Both the position numbers and the translations under genes were made by a program. The notes under the pieces are model-generated. The model saw only the letters and a list, made by a program, of their open reading frames with translations. It searched no databases and had not been told where the DNA came from. From Flavobacterium profundi (GTDB lineage Bacteria; Bacteroidota; Bacteroidia; Flavobacteriales; Flavobacteriaceae): DNA of 64,000 bases. Position 1 is the stretch's first letter; each line of letters opens with the position of its first letter. The stretch lies in contig NZ_VDCZ01000010.1 of NCBI RefSeq assembly GCF_006491645.1, positions 1-64,000 on the forward strand, written 5' to 3'. Below are positions 25,859-34,244 of the stretch, piece by piece.

Positions 25859-26194
25859 TCAAAAATTGGGTTCCCAAAAATACTTCTCAAAATCAACTAT
25901 TTGATTGTCTTTCACTTTTATGCCTTCATTTTCTAAAAGTTGTTGCATAAGATTGGTTCCTTCAAAATGATGTTTTCCAGAAAGCAATCCTTTTCTATTG
26001 ACCACTCTATGAGCAGGAACATCTTCCATATTGTGACTTGCGTTCATTGCCCAACCTACCATTCTTGCTGACCGAGCAGCCCCAAGTGCTTTTGCAATGG
26101 CACCATAGGAAGTAACTTTCCCTTCAGGAATTAAACGAACAATTTCATATACACGTTCAAAAAAATTATCGGTATGGGTTTCTTTTTTACTCAA
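25859..26194 (-). CDS. Alkyltransferase-like (ATL) MGMT-family protein lacking the catalytic Cys
   Basis: This 111-residue protein has the MGMT/Ogt DNA-binding fold (VRLIPEGKVTSYGAIAKALG; helix-turn-helix; arginine finger in ARSARMVGWAM). The active-site PCHRV is replaced by VPAHRVV, with Ala61 where the alkyl-accepting Cys would be. It thus cannot transfer alkyl groups and belongs with ATL proteins, which bind O6-alkylguanine and recruit nucleotide excision repair. It is the last gene of the trmB-lysE-ATL operon. Confidence 0.85.
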   Translation of the reverse strand: MSKKETHTDNFFERVYEIVRLIPEGKVTSYGAIAKALGAARSARMVGWAMNASHNMEDVPAHRVVNRKGLLSGKHHFEGTNLMQQLLENEGIKVKDNQIVDFEKYFWEPNF

Positions 26195-26196
26195 TT

Positions 26197-26826
26197 TTAA
26201 GAAGCAACTAATTTATATAAAGAAGAAATCGCTACAATACCTGTTATTGCAGCAATTATAAAATTAATGTTTTTTATTAAAAACCCAACTTTATCTTCTA
26301 TTTTTCTAAAAACAGCTGCATAAATATAAAAAACCAATAAAGTTCCTAATCCAGCTCCAATCACAAAACAGAAATTCGCAAGAGGAGAAAAATCAAAAAT
26401 ATTTTTAGAGGATAATGTTAAACTAGCAAAAACATAATATGGAATGGCAAACATATTAAAAGAAGACAGTACTACACCATATAAAAATCTATTTTTTTTG
26501 CTCTTTATAGTTACTTCTTCTTTGGGAGGTTTTGGTTTTTTTAAGCCATTATAAATAAAAACAACGGTTAAAATGATAAAGATAAATACTGCAAACTTTT
26601 TAAGATTCTCACTTACTACAGGGTGACTTTCTAAAAACTTTGCAAAATACAAGCCCACAAAACATTGTACCATTACAATAAATGCAGCACCATATCCAAA
26701 TAAGAGCCCTGCTTTTTTGGTTTCATTTACACTAAGCTTTGCAACCATCATGTTCAACATTCCAGGTGGAATAATTCCAATGAAAGCAATAAAAAAGCCT
26801 AATAATAAAGAGATCAAATATTCCAT
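26197..26826 (-). CDS. LysE-family translocator
   Basis: This 209-residue membrane protein has about six hydrophobic spans, GIIPPGMLNMMVAKLSVNETKKAG near the start, and a Lys-rich cytosolic loop (residues 95-108). LysE/RhtB proteins export amino acids or related small molecules; the substrate is not predictable. It adjoins trmB and the ATL gene within 2 bp on each side. Confidence 0.75.
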   Translation of the reverse strand: MEYLISLLLGFFIAFIGIIPPGMLNMMVAKLSVNETKKAGLLFGYGAAFIVMVQCFVGLYFAKFLESHPVVSENLKKFAVFIFIILTVVFIYNGLKKPKPPKEEVTIKSKKNRFLYGVVLSSFNMFAIPYYVFASLTLSSKNIFDFSPLANFCFVIGAGLGTLLVFYIYAAVFRKIEDKVGFLIKNINFIIAAITGIVAISSLYKLVAS

Positions 26827-27504
26827 TTATGGTTTAATCTTGAATTGAATATAGGTAATGGGTTTGTTTTGTTCTAAATACTGACTCTCATAAAAGGTTT
26901 GAATTTTTGTAACTTCGTGAGGAGCTCCTTCATTTTTGTACACATTATGATTGGCATACAACACATCATGACCTTCTCCATGCAATAATCCTAAAGTATA
27001 TCCATGCATAAACTCACTATCTGTTTTAAGGTGCATTATGCCATTCGGTTTTAAAATCTTTTTATATCGTTTTAAAAACTCAGAATTGGTCATTCTATGC
27101 TTGGTCCGTTTATATTTGATTTGCGGATCTGGAAACGTTATCCAAATTTCATCCACTTCATTTTCATTGAAACAATGTTCAATTAATTCAATTTGTGTTC
27201 TTAAAAAACAAACATTATTCATTCCTGATTCTACCGCAGTTTTTGCACCTCTCCAAAAACGTGCTCCTTTAATATCGATACCAATAAAATTCTTATTCGG
27301 GTATTGTTCTGCCAAACCTACAGAATATTCACCTTTACCACAACCTAATTCTAAAACTATTGGATTTGTATTTTTAAAAAAATCAGTATTCCATTTTCCT
27401 TTTAAAGCAAAGCTATTAGAAACCACTTCCTCTCTTGTTGGCTGAAAAACATTTGCAAAAGTTTCATTCTCTTTAAATCGCTTCAGTTTATTTTTACTTC
27501 CCAC
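26827..27504 (-). CDS. trmB: tRNA (guanosine(46)-N7)-methyltransferase
   Basis: This encodes 225 residues from a GTG start: GSKNKLKRFKENETF follows it, the usual N-terminus of Bacteroidota TrmB. The SAM-binding motif VLELGCGKGEYSVGLAE, IGIDIKG and the TrmB signature FPDPQIKYKRTKHRM are present. A longer frame to 27630 exists, but a -7 box (CAAAATTA at 27525-27532; TAATTTTG on minus) lies 21 bp upstream of the GTG and inside that extension, so the longer form is unlikely. It heads the trmB-lysE-ATL operon. Confidence 0.88.
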   Translation of the reverse strand: MGSKNKLKRFKENETFANVFQPTREEVVSNSFALKGKWNTDFFKNTNPIVLELGCGKGEYSVGLAEQYPNKNFIGIDIKGARFWRGAKTAVESGMNNVCFLRTQIELIEHCFNENEVDEIWITFPDPQIKYKRTKHRMTNSEFLKRYKKILKPNGIMHLKTDSEFMHGYTLGLLHGEGHDVLYANHNVYKNEGAPHEVTKIQTFYESQYLEQNKPITYIQFKIKP

Positions 27505-27524
27505 TTTATAATTTAATTTATTGG

Positions 27525-27532
27525 CAAAATTA
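27525..27532 (-). promoter_or_regulatory. -7 box of trmB operon
   Basis: The minus strand reads TAATTTTG. The distance to the GTG start is 21 bp, so it decides the start codon of trmB. Confidence 0.55.
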
Positions 27533-27668
27533 ATGAAATAAAGTTTTGATAATGATTGATTAACTTTAATTAAAGTTAAAATTTCTTCTTTTGTAGGATA
27601 TAATCTGTATTGAAATAAAAAGTAAATCACTTTTATTCAGCAATATAGATACTATTTATTGTGAAAAT

Positions 27669-28490
27669 ATGAAGAAGCGAAAAGTAGAACTTGTTGTCAT
27701 TTCTGATGTTCATCTTGGCACCTATGGCTGTCATGCTAAAGAACTATTAGAATATTTAGGCTCCATTAAACCTAAAACATTAATTTTAAATGGAGATATT
27801 ATTGATATTTGGCAATTTAGAAAATCCTATTTTCCGGCAAGTCATCTTAAAGTCATCAAAAAAATTATTTCTTTAAGTTCCAATGGTACAAAAGTGTATT
27901 ACTTAACCGGGAATCATGATGAATTTTTAAGAAAATTTACAGATTTGCATCTAGGAAATCTTCATTTATTAAATAAATTAGTTCTTGAGTTGGATGGTGA
28001 AAAAGCATGGATTTTTCATGGCGATGTTTTCGACTCATCCATTACTCATGCCAAATGGTTAGCTAAATTAGGTGGTTGGGGTTACGATTTATTAATCTTA
28101 ATTAATCGTTTTTTAAATTGGATTTTAGTAAAATTAAATCGCGAACCTTATTCGCTTTCAAAAAAAATCAAAAACAATGTAAAATCGGCTGTAAAGTTTA
28201 TTACTAATTTTGAAAACGTCTGTACCGAATTAGCCATTGAAAACCAATATAAATATGTAATTTGCGGTCACATTCATGAACCAAAGATTGAAACAATTGC
28301 GAATGCAAAAGGTTCCACTACCTATCTTAATTCAGGAGATTGGATAGAAAACCTGACTGCTTTAGAATACAATAAGAAAAAGTGGAAACTGTATAAATAC
28401 AAACCTCAATATGAATATCTCACAGATGATGTTTATTTTGATTATGAAAATCAATTGGCCGAACAATTTATTTCGGTTTTAAAAAAATAA
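27669..28490 (+). CDS. LpxH-like UDP-2,3-diacylglucosamine pyrophosphatase / phosphoesterase
   Basis: This 273-residue protein has all metallophosphoesterase blocks: SDVHLGTYG, LNGDIIDIWQF, YLTGNHDEFLR, FHGDVFD and CGHIHEP. The order and ISDVHLG/NGDIIDIW spacing fit the LpxH/LpxH2 group, which hydrolyses UDP-2,3-diacylglucosamine in lipid A synthesis. A central hydrophobic segment (LLILINRFLNWILV) could touch the membrane. It is 12 bp before a glycosyltransferase-like gene, which fits an envelope role. Confidence 0.8.
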   Translation: MKKRKVELVVISDVHLGTYGCHAKELLEYLGSIKPKTLILNGDIIDIWQFRKSYFPASHLKVIKKIISLSSNGTKVYYLTGNHDEFLRKFTDLHLGNLHLLNKLVLELDGEKAWIFHGDVFDSSITHAKWLAKLGGWGYDLLILINRFLNWILVKLNREPYSLSKKIKNNVKSAVKFITNFENVCTELAIENQYKYVICGHIHEPKIETIANAKGSTTYLNSGDWIENLTALEYNKKKWKLYKYKPQYEYLTDDVYFDYENQLAEQFISVLKK

Positions 28491-28502
28491 TACAACAAAT
28501 AA

Positions 28503-29549
28503 ATGCCTAAAAGAATTCTTATCGCTCCGCTCAATTGGGGTCTCGGCCATGCAACGAGATGCATCCCTATTATAAGAGCCTTAGAAAAGAATAATTTTGA
28601 ACCTATTATTGCTTCAGATGGTGTTTCTCTTGAATTATTAAGAAAAGAGTTTCCTCATTTGAACAGCATCCCACTTCCATCTTACAACATTACCTATGCT
28701 GAAAAAGGGAAAAATTTTAAATTAAAATTAATTTCCCAGCTACCTCATATTTTTAAAGCGATTAAGGAAGAAAGAAAAATTACTCAAAAAATAGTTGAAA
28801 AATATGATATTGAAGGAATTATCTCTGACAATCGTTTAGGTGTTTATGCTACAAAAATACCTTCTGTTTTTATCACACACCAACTGAATGTTTTAACAGG
28901 AAACACTACTTGGTTAACTACTAAATTGCATCATTATTTTGTAAAAAAATTTAATGAATGTTGGGTTCCTGATAAAGAAAAAGGACCTAATTTATCTGGA
29001 GATTTAGGACATTTAGAAGAACCTTTTAAAAACATCAAATACATTGGACCCCTAAGTCGATTGTATAAAAAAAACACGCCAAACAAATACGATTTGATGA
29101 TTATACTCTCTGGGCCTGAACCTCAAAGAACGTTACTGGAAGAAAAGTTAATCCTAGAATTAAAAAAATCTAAAGACAAGATTCTTTTTATTAAGGGAAT
29201 TGTTGAATCAGAACAAAAAATAGAAGAAGTAAAAAACATTACGTACTATAATTTTATGACAAGCGAACAAATTGAAACTGCTTTTAATGAAAGTGATAAA
29301 ATTTTAGCGCGATCTGGATATACTACTGTAATGGATTTAGCGCAATTAGAAAAGAAAGCTTTTTTTATTCCTACTCCAGGACAATATGAGCAAGAATATT
29401 TAGCTAAAAAATTTAAAAAAGAAGGCATTGCACCCAGTTGTAAACAAGAAAATTTTGATCTTTCCAAACTAAACAAAATCGACTTGTATAGAGGATTTAG
29501 CAATTATACCACAGATGTTAGTTGGAAGAAATTATTTCGTCTTTTCTAG
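28503..29549 (+). CDS. GT28-like glycosyltransferase family protein
   Basis: This 348-residue protein resembles MurG-type GT-B enzymes. It has NWGLGHATRCIPIIRAL at the N-terminus (the Gly-rich GHxxR loop), a linker, and RSGYTTVMDLAQLEKKAFFIPTPGQYEQEYLAKKF at the C-terminus, the nucleotide-sugar donor side. The acceptor is unknown. Its last 18 bases overlap the 3' end of the convergent histidine kinase gene. Confidence 0.75.
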   Translation: MPKRILIAPLNWGLGHATRCIPIIRALEKNNFEPIIASDGVSLELLRKEFPHLNSIPLPSYNITYAEKGKNFKLKLISQLPHIFKAIKEERKITQKIVEKYDIEGIISDNRLGVYATKIPSVFITHQLNVLTGNTTWLTTKLHHYFVKKFNECWVPDKEKGPNLSGDLGHLEEPFKNIKYIGPLSRLYKKNTPNKYDLMIILSGPEPQRTLLEEKLILELKKSKDKILFIKGIVESEQKIEEVKNITYYNFMTSEQIETAFNESDKILARSGYTTVMDLAQLEKKAFFIPTPGQYEQEYLAKKFKKEGIAPSCKQENFDLSKLNKIDLYRGFSNYTTDVSWKKLFRLF

Positions 29550-30572
29550 AGTAAATGAAAATTCGGAACCAATTCCGTACTGACTTTCAACATAAATTTT
29601 TTCTTTATGTCCCTCAATAATGTGCTTTACGATTGCTAAGCCTAGACCAGAACCTCCTTCACTTCGTGCACCACTTTTATCCACTCTATAAAATCTTTCA
29701 AACAGTCTTGGAATATGTTGTTTTTCAATTCCTTCGCCATTATCTGTAATTCGCACTATTACTTTGTTATTTACTAAATCTTCAATACTCACTTCAGTAG
29801 TTCCTCCTTGTTTTCCATACTTAATAGAGTTCATTACAAGGTTAGTAACCACTTGTTGTATTTTTTCTTGATCTGCAATTACTTTAACAGGTTTGTAAAG
29901 GGCGTCAAAAGTGAGTGATATATTCTTTTTAGAAGCCCGCATTTCTAATAATTCAAATACATTTTGAATTACTTCTACAATATTGAATTCTGTAAGTTCT
30001 AAATTTAAATCACCTGTTTCTAATTTGGTAATCATATCCAAATCTTTCACAATGTAAATTAATCGTTCTACACCTTTTTCGGCTCTTTGCAAATATTTTT
30101 TACGAATATTTTTATCGTCCATTGCGCCATCTAGCAAAGTAAGTAAATAACCTTGAACAGTAAAAAGAGGTGTTTTCAATTCATGAGACACATTTCCTAA
30201 AAATTCTCTTCGGTATTCTTCCCTAATTTTTAAAGTTTCAATTTCTAATTTTTTGTCTCTAGCAAATTTCTGAACTTCTCTGGTTAGTGTTGCCATATCT
30301 GTAGTTACAGGCTGATTTCTAAACGAAGCATTCTCAAGAAGCGACACATCATCGTATATTTTTTTTACTCTTCTATAAATAAAACGTTCTACACGATACT
30401 GTAATACAAAAAAGGAGAAAAAGAATAGTATAATAGCGAAAAACAGTACAAATAACGGATTGCTTTTTAATAAAAAATGATTAAAAAGAAATAAGATTCC
30501 AGATGAAAAGAGTGTGATATAAGTCGAAGACTTAATCGCAAATTTGTATGATTTTTTAAAATTTATAACCAT
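29532..30572 (-). CDS. PhoR-like sensor histidine kinase
   Basis: This 346-residue protein has two N-terminal membrane spans (about 15-55) with almost no periplasmic loop, then a DHp domain with phospho-acceptor His130 (GNVSHELKTPLFTVQGY), N box VVTNLVMNSIKYG, and G boxes DNGEGIE and GGSGLGLAIVKHI. The small sensor region and its one-base overlap with an OmpR/PhoB regulator match flavobacterial PhoR. A Pho-box-like array lies just beyond the regulator. Confidence 0.82.
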   Translation of the reverse strand: MVINFKKSYKFAIKSSTYITLFSSGILFLFNHFLLKSNPLFVLFFAIILFFFSFFVLQYRVERFIYRRVKKIYDDVSLLENASFRNQPVTTDMATLTREVQKFARDKKLEIETLKIREEYRREFLGNVSHELKTPLFTVQGYLLTLLDGAMDDKNIRKKYLQRAEKGVERLIYIVKDLDMITKLETGDLNLELTEFNIVEVIQNVFELLEMRASKKNISLTFDALYKPVKVIADQEKIQQVVTNLVMNSIKYGKQGGTTEVSIEDLVNNKVIVRITDNGEGIEKQHIPRLFERFYRVDKSGARSEGGSGLGLAIVKHIIEGHKEKIYVESQYGIGSEFSFTLEKTK

Positions 30573-31255
30573 TAAAATTCTACCTTATACCCAACACCTT
30601 TGATTGTTTTGAAAAAATCATCACCAATTTTTTCTCTTAATTTACGAATATGTACATCTATCGTTCTACCACCCACAACCACTTCATTACCCCAAACCTT
30701 ATCCAAAATCTCTTCTCTTGTAAAGACTTTTCCAGGTTTTGTAGCTAATAAATAAAAAAGTTCAAATTCTTTTCTTGGCAATACAATCTCTTCATCCTGA
30801 CGGATAATTTTATATTCTTCACGATTAATCTCTATATTCCCTAAACGTAACGTATCTGTAGCATTAGAATCGTCTTTTAATCTTCTTAAAAGTGCTTTTA
30901 CTTTGCTTACTAAAATTTTTGGTTTGATAGGTTTTGCAATATAATCATCCGCACCTGCATCGAAACCCGCTACTTGAGAATAATCTTCTGAACGAGCCGT
31001 TAAAAATGTGATGATGGTATGCTCTAATTCTGGAAATTTTCGGATGTTCTCACAAGCTTCAATTCCATCCATTTCTGGCATCATGACATCCATTATAATC
31101 AAATGAGGTAATTCTTTTTTTGCCTTGGTTATAGCTTCTTTACCATTGGTAGCTGTAACAATTTGATAGCCTTCTTGGGACAAGTTGTAACCCACTATCT
31201 CTAAGATATCTGGTTCATCATCAACTAATAATATCTTAATTTCCTTTTTTTTCAT
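30572..31255 (-). CDS. PhoB-like response regulator (OmpR family)
   Basis: This 227-residue protein has a receiver domain (D12-D13, Asp56 in LIIMDVMMPEMDG, Lys in YIAKPIKP) and a C-terminal winged helix (FELFYLLATKPGKVFTREEILDKVWG ... RTIDVHIRKLREKIG). It overlaps the kinase start by one base. On position and domain types it is a PhoB homologue; phosphate control is inference from the nearby 11-bp-phased TAACA repeats. Confidence 0.85.
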   Translation of the reverse strand: MKKKEIKILLVDDEPDILEIVGYNLSQEGYQIVTATNGKEAITKAKKELPHLIIMDVMMPEMDGIEACENIRKFPELEHTIITFLTARSEDYSQVAGFDAGADDYIAKPIKPKILVSKVKALLRRLKDDSNATDTLRLGNIEINREEYKIIRQDEEIVLPRKEFELFYLLATKPGKVFTREEILDKVWGNEVVVGGRTIDVHIRKLREKIGDDFFKTIKGVGYKVEF

Positions 31256-31333
31256 AAAAAATTTGCTTGTTTCGTAGTCGTAAAGGTAAAGATAATATAA
31301 AAAGATTCAAGCGCTTAACAATAATTTAATGAG

Positions 31334-31389
31334 TTAACAATTTCCTAACTCTTAAAAAACAAATTGATAACACCCGAATAACACTAAAG
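31334..31389 (+). promoter_or_regulatory. Pho-box-like array: five 11-bp-phased TAACA repeats
   Basis: Five direct repeats begin at 31335, 31346, 31357, 31368 and 31379, exactly 11 bp apart: TAACA, TAACT, AAACA, TAACA, TAACA. With the base before, the units read TTAACA, CTAACT, AAAACA, ATAACA, ATAACA, close to the TT[ACT]A[CT]A units of Bacillus PhoP boxes. OmpR/PhoB-family dimers bind such repeats at 11-bp (one-turn) spacing. The array lies between the PhoB-like gene and the TonB receptor, and its last unit is where a -33 element would be. A weak -7 (TTTATTTG, 31404-31411) follows. Confidence 0.6.
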
Positions 31390-31431
31390 TAATCTACTTG
31401 GGGTTTATTTGCACCAAAATTCAACAACACA

Positions 31432-34203
31432 ATGAGAAATTACTTTTTATTAACTTTTTTAATAATAACATCTTTAGCATTTAGTCAGAACGGAACAGTC
31501 TCTGGAGTTATATCTGACAAAGAATACAACAACGAACCTTTACCTTATGCAAACGTATTAATCAAAGACACTAAAACAGGAACATCAACAGATTTTGACG
31601 GAAAATATTCATTAAGTTTAGAAGCTGGAAATTACACTTTAATTATCGGCTATTTAGGTTATGAGACAGTTGAAATTCCTTTCACTTTATCACCTGGTGA
31701 AAAAAAGGTTATTAATTACACATTAGCAGCTAGTGGAGTACAACTTCAAGATGTAGTTGTAGAAACAACTGTAAGTAAAGAAAAAGAATCAGCGTTATTA
31801 CAAGAACAACAAAAAGCTGTAGAAATCAAACAAGCTATTGGAGCGCAAGAATTATCTAGAAAGGGTATTAGTGATGCGGCTACTGCTGTAACGAAAACTT
31901 CTGGTGTAACAAAACAAGAAGGAGTGAAAAATGTATTTGTTAGAGGTTTAGGAGATCGTTATAATTCGACTTCTCTTAACGGATTACCACTACCTTCTGA
32001 AGACCCAGAATATAAAAACATCTCTTTAAAGTTCTTCCCTACTAATATTATCAAGAACATTAACATTAATAAAACATTTTCATCTAATGTATATGGTGAT
32101 GTAGCTGGAGCCAACATTGATATCGCATCAAAAGAACTAGAGAAGAAGAAATATTTAAATATTTCTTTAGGAACCGGTTATAACTCAACTGCAATAAATT
32201 CTAATTTTCAAATTGCAGATGGTTATAATTATTTTGGATTCTTAGAAAATGGAGATAACGTATTACCAAATAGAAGTTTAACCACATATGATTTTGATAC
32301 TAGTTTTAAAACTAACACTAAAAACAATATTGTAAACAGTAATTTTTCTATTGCTGCTGGAAGAAAATTTGATTTAAAAGACAACCAATCCTTAAGTGTT
32401 TTTGGTGTAGTTCAATCAAGCAGTGAATATACCTATAAAGAAGGAAAAGTTGGTCAAGTTAATGCAACTGGTGGAAATATTCAAGATTTAGATTTCAATA
32501 AATCAGAATATAATTCAGGCCAGTCTATTTTAGGAAATGTGAAGTACAAAATGGATTACGGGAAAAGCATCTCTTTTAATACGCTTTACATTCACGATAA
32601 TGTACAATCAGTGGGTGACTATAATGGTTTTACTAGAAGTGTAAACGATAACCCTGAAGCTGACAACTCTTTTATCAGAAGACAACAAACTAATAATAAT
32701 AATTTATTTACGAATCAACTTATTTTTGATTACCAGTTTTCTGAAAAAATAAAGACAAACATTAGCCTAGGATATAACTTAATTAATGGCTCTGAACCTG
32801 ACAGAAGAACAAATTCATATGATTTCAGCACAAGCTTAAATAGTTATGTAATTGCCACAAATAGCTCTTCACTTAACAACCGTTTCTTTTCTAAATTAAA
32901 AGAAGATGATTTTGTAGGAAAGGCAGAAGTAACATATTCATTTAACAAAGAAGAAGACGAATTGCTTAAAAAGATTACTGTAGGTGTTGATGCTAGAAAA
33001 ACGGACAGAAGATTTGATTTCACGCAATATAATTTCCGTTTTGGGTCTAATGATAATGTTATCGAAATTGACAATCCAGATGCAGTATTCAATCAACAAA
33101 ATTTAGATAACGGAGTTTTCTTTATAGAAACAAGTAGAGGGTTTAATCCAAGTACAGCTTTTAATCCTTATTTTTATACAGGTGAGAAAAAATTAATTGC
33201 TGGTTATTTACAAGGAACCTACTCTGTTAATGAAAAATTAATTGTACAACCAGGTATTCGATTTGAAAAAATTGATCAAATTGTAGAATGGGATACAAAC
33301 TTATCAAGTAGTGTAAATAATTTAACAATAGACCCATCTAAAATTAACAACAACTACTTCCTTCCAAGTTTAAATGTTAAGTATACTCTTTCTGAAAAAA
33401 ATGCAATCCGTTTATCAGCAGGTCAAACTTATACTTATCCTCAATTTAAAGAAACTGCAGTTTTCGTATATGAAGGCATCAACTATACAAGTTATGGAAA
33501 TCCATACTTAACTGCTTCAAAAAACACAAACTTTGATATTAAATACGATTGGTATATTTCAAATAAAGAAATATTATCTGTTACAGGTTTTTACAAAAAC
33601 ATTCAAGACCCAATCAACAGAGTAAAAGTAGCGTCAGCAGGTAATGATTTTTCATATGCAAATACTGATAAAGCATTTGTAACTGGAATTGAAATAGAAG
33701 CTAGAAAATATTTATTACAAATTGAAAGTGATTCAAGATCTAAAGATGTTTCTATTGGAGTAAATGCTTCTTACTTATATTCAGAACAAGAATTAAAAGA
33801 CAATCCAAACGATAAGCTAACGATTTTATTTACAAATAAAAAAGACAAATTAGAAGGTGCAACTCCATTAGTTATAAATTCTGATATCAGTTACAATTTC
33901 GACAATGCTGAAAATGCTTTAACATCTACTGTAGTTTTCAATTACTTCTATGATAAAATATTTTCTTTAGGTACTTCTGACAATCAAAACATTGTTGAAA
34001 AAAGTATTCCTACTTTAGATTTTGTAAACAAATTCGAAATAAAAAAATACAATTTAAATCTTAATTTATCATTAAAAAACCTTCTTAATCCAAATATTAA
34101 ATTAACACAAGAGTCTACAGATAATGGTATAACAACAGAAAATGTTGTTAGCAGTTACAAAAAAGGAGTCTTTGTTAGTTTTGGAGCAAGTTTGAATTTT
34201 TAA
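31432..34203 (+). CDS. TonB-dependent receptor with CarboxypepD-like N-domain
   Basis: This 923-residue outer-membrane receptor has a signal peptide (ends LAFSQ), a carboxypeptidase-regulatory-like domain (about 20-105, GTVSGVISDKEYNNEPLPYANVLI), a TonB-box-like/plug region (about 125-225, RKGISDAATAVTKTSGVTKQ, VFVRGLGDRYNSTSLNGLPL), and a barrel to the end (VFVSFGASLNF). Right behind a phased Pho-box-like array and next to PhoB/PhoR homologues, it is likely induced by phosphate limitation and could import a phosphorus compound. The cargo is inferred only from context. Confidence 0.82.
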   Translation: MRNYFLLTFLIITSLAFSQNGTVSGVISDKEYNNEPLPYANVLIKDTKTGTSTDFDGKYSLSLEAGNYTLIIGYLGYETVEIPFTLSPGEKKVINYTLAASGVQLQDVVVETTVSKEKESALLQEQQKAVEIKQAIGAQELSRKGISDAATAVTKTSGVTKQEGVKNVFVRGLGDRYNSTSLNGLPLPSEDPEYKNISLKFFPTNIIKNININKTFSSNVYGDVAGANIDIASKELEKKKYLNISLGTGYNSTAINSNFQIADGYNYFGFLENGDNVLPNRSLTTYDFDTSFKTNTKNNIVNSNFSIAAGRKFDLKDNQSLSVFGVVQSSSEYTYKEGKVGQVNATGGNIQDLDFNKSEYNSGQSILGNVKYKMDYGKSISFNTLYIHDNVQSVGDYNGFTRSVNDNPEADNSFIRRQQTNNNNLFTNQLIFDYQFSEKIKTNISLGYNLINGSEPDRRTNSYDFSTSLNSYVIATNSSSLNNRFFSKLKEDDFVGKAEVTYSFNKEEDELLKKITVGVDARKTDRRFDFTQYNFRFGSNDNVIEIDNPDAVFNQQNLDNGVFFIETSRGFNPSTAFNPYFYTGEKKLIAGYLQGTYSVNEKLIVQPGIRFEKIDQIVEWDTNLSSSVNNLTIDPSKINNNYFLPSLNVKYTLSEKNAIRLSAGQTYTYPQFKETAVFVYEGINYTSYGNPYLTASKNTNFDIKYDWYISNKEILSVTGFYKNIQDPINRVKVASAGNDFSYANTDKAFVTGIEIEARKYLLQIESDSRSKDVSIGVNASYLYSEQELKDNPNDKLTILFTNKKDKLEGATPLVINSDISYNFDNAENALTSTVVFNYFYDKIFSLGTSDNQNIVEKSIPTLDFVNKFEIKKYNLNLNLSLKNLLNPNIKLTQESTDNGITTENVVSSYKKGVFVSFGASLNF

Positions 34204-34244
34204 TTCCTATTAATATTACTAACTATTAAATAAATTTTAAAACG

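Noticed and set aside
27038..27445. 135-codon plus-strand frame within trmB
   Set aside because: Antisense to conserved TrmB motifs.
27505..27630. 42-residue N-terminal extension of TrmB
   Set aside because: Not part of the TrmB family and contains the probable promoter.
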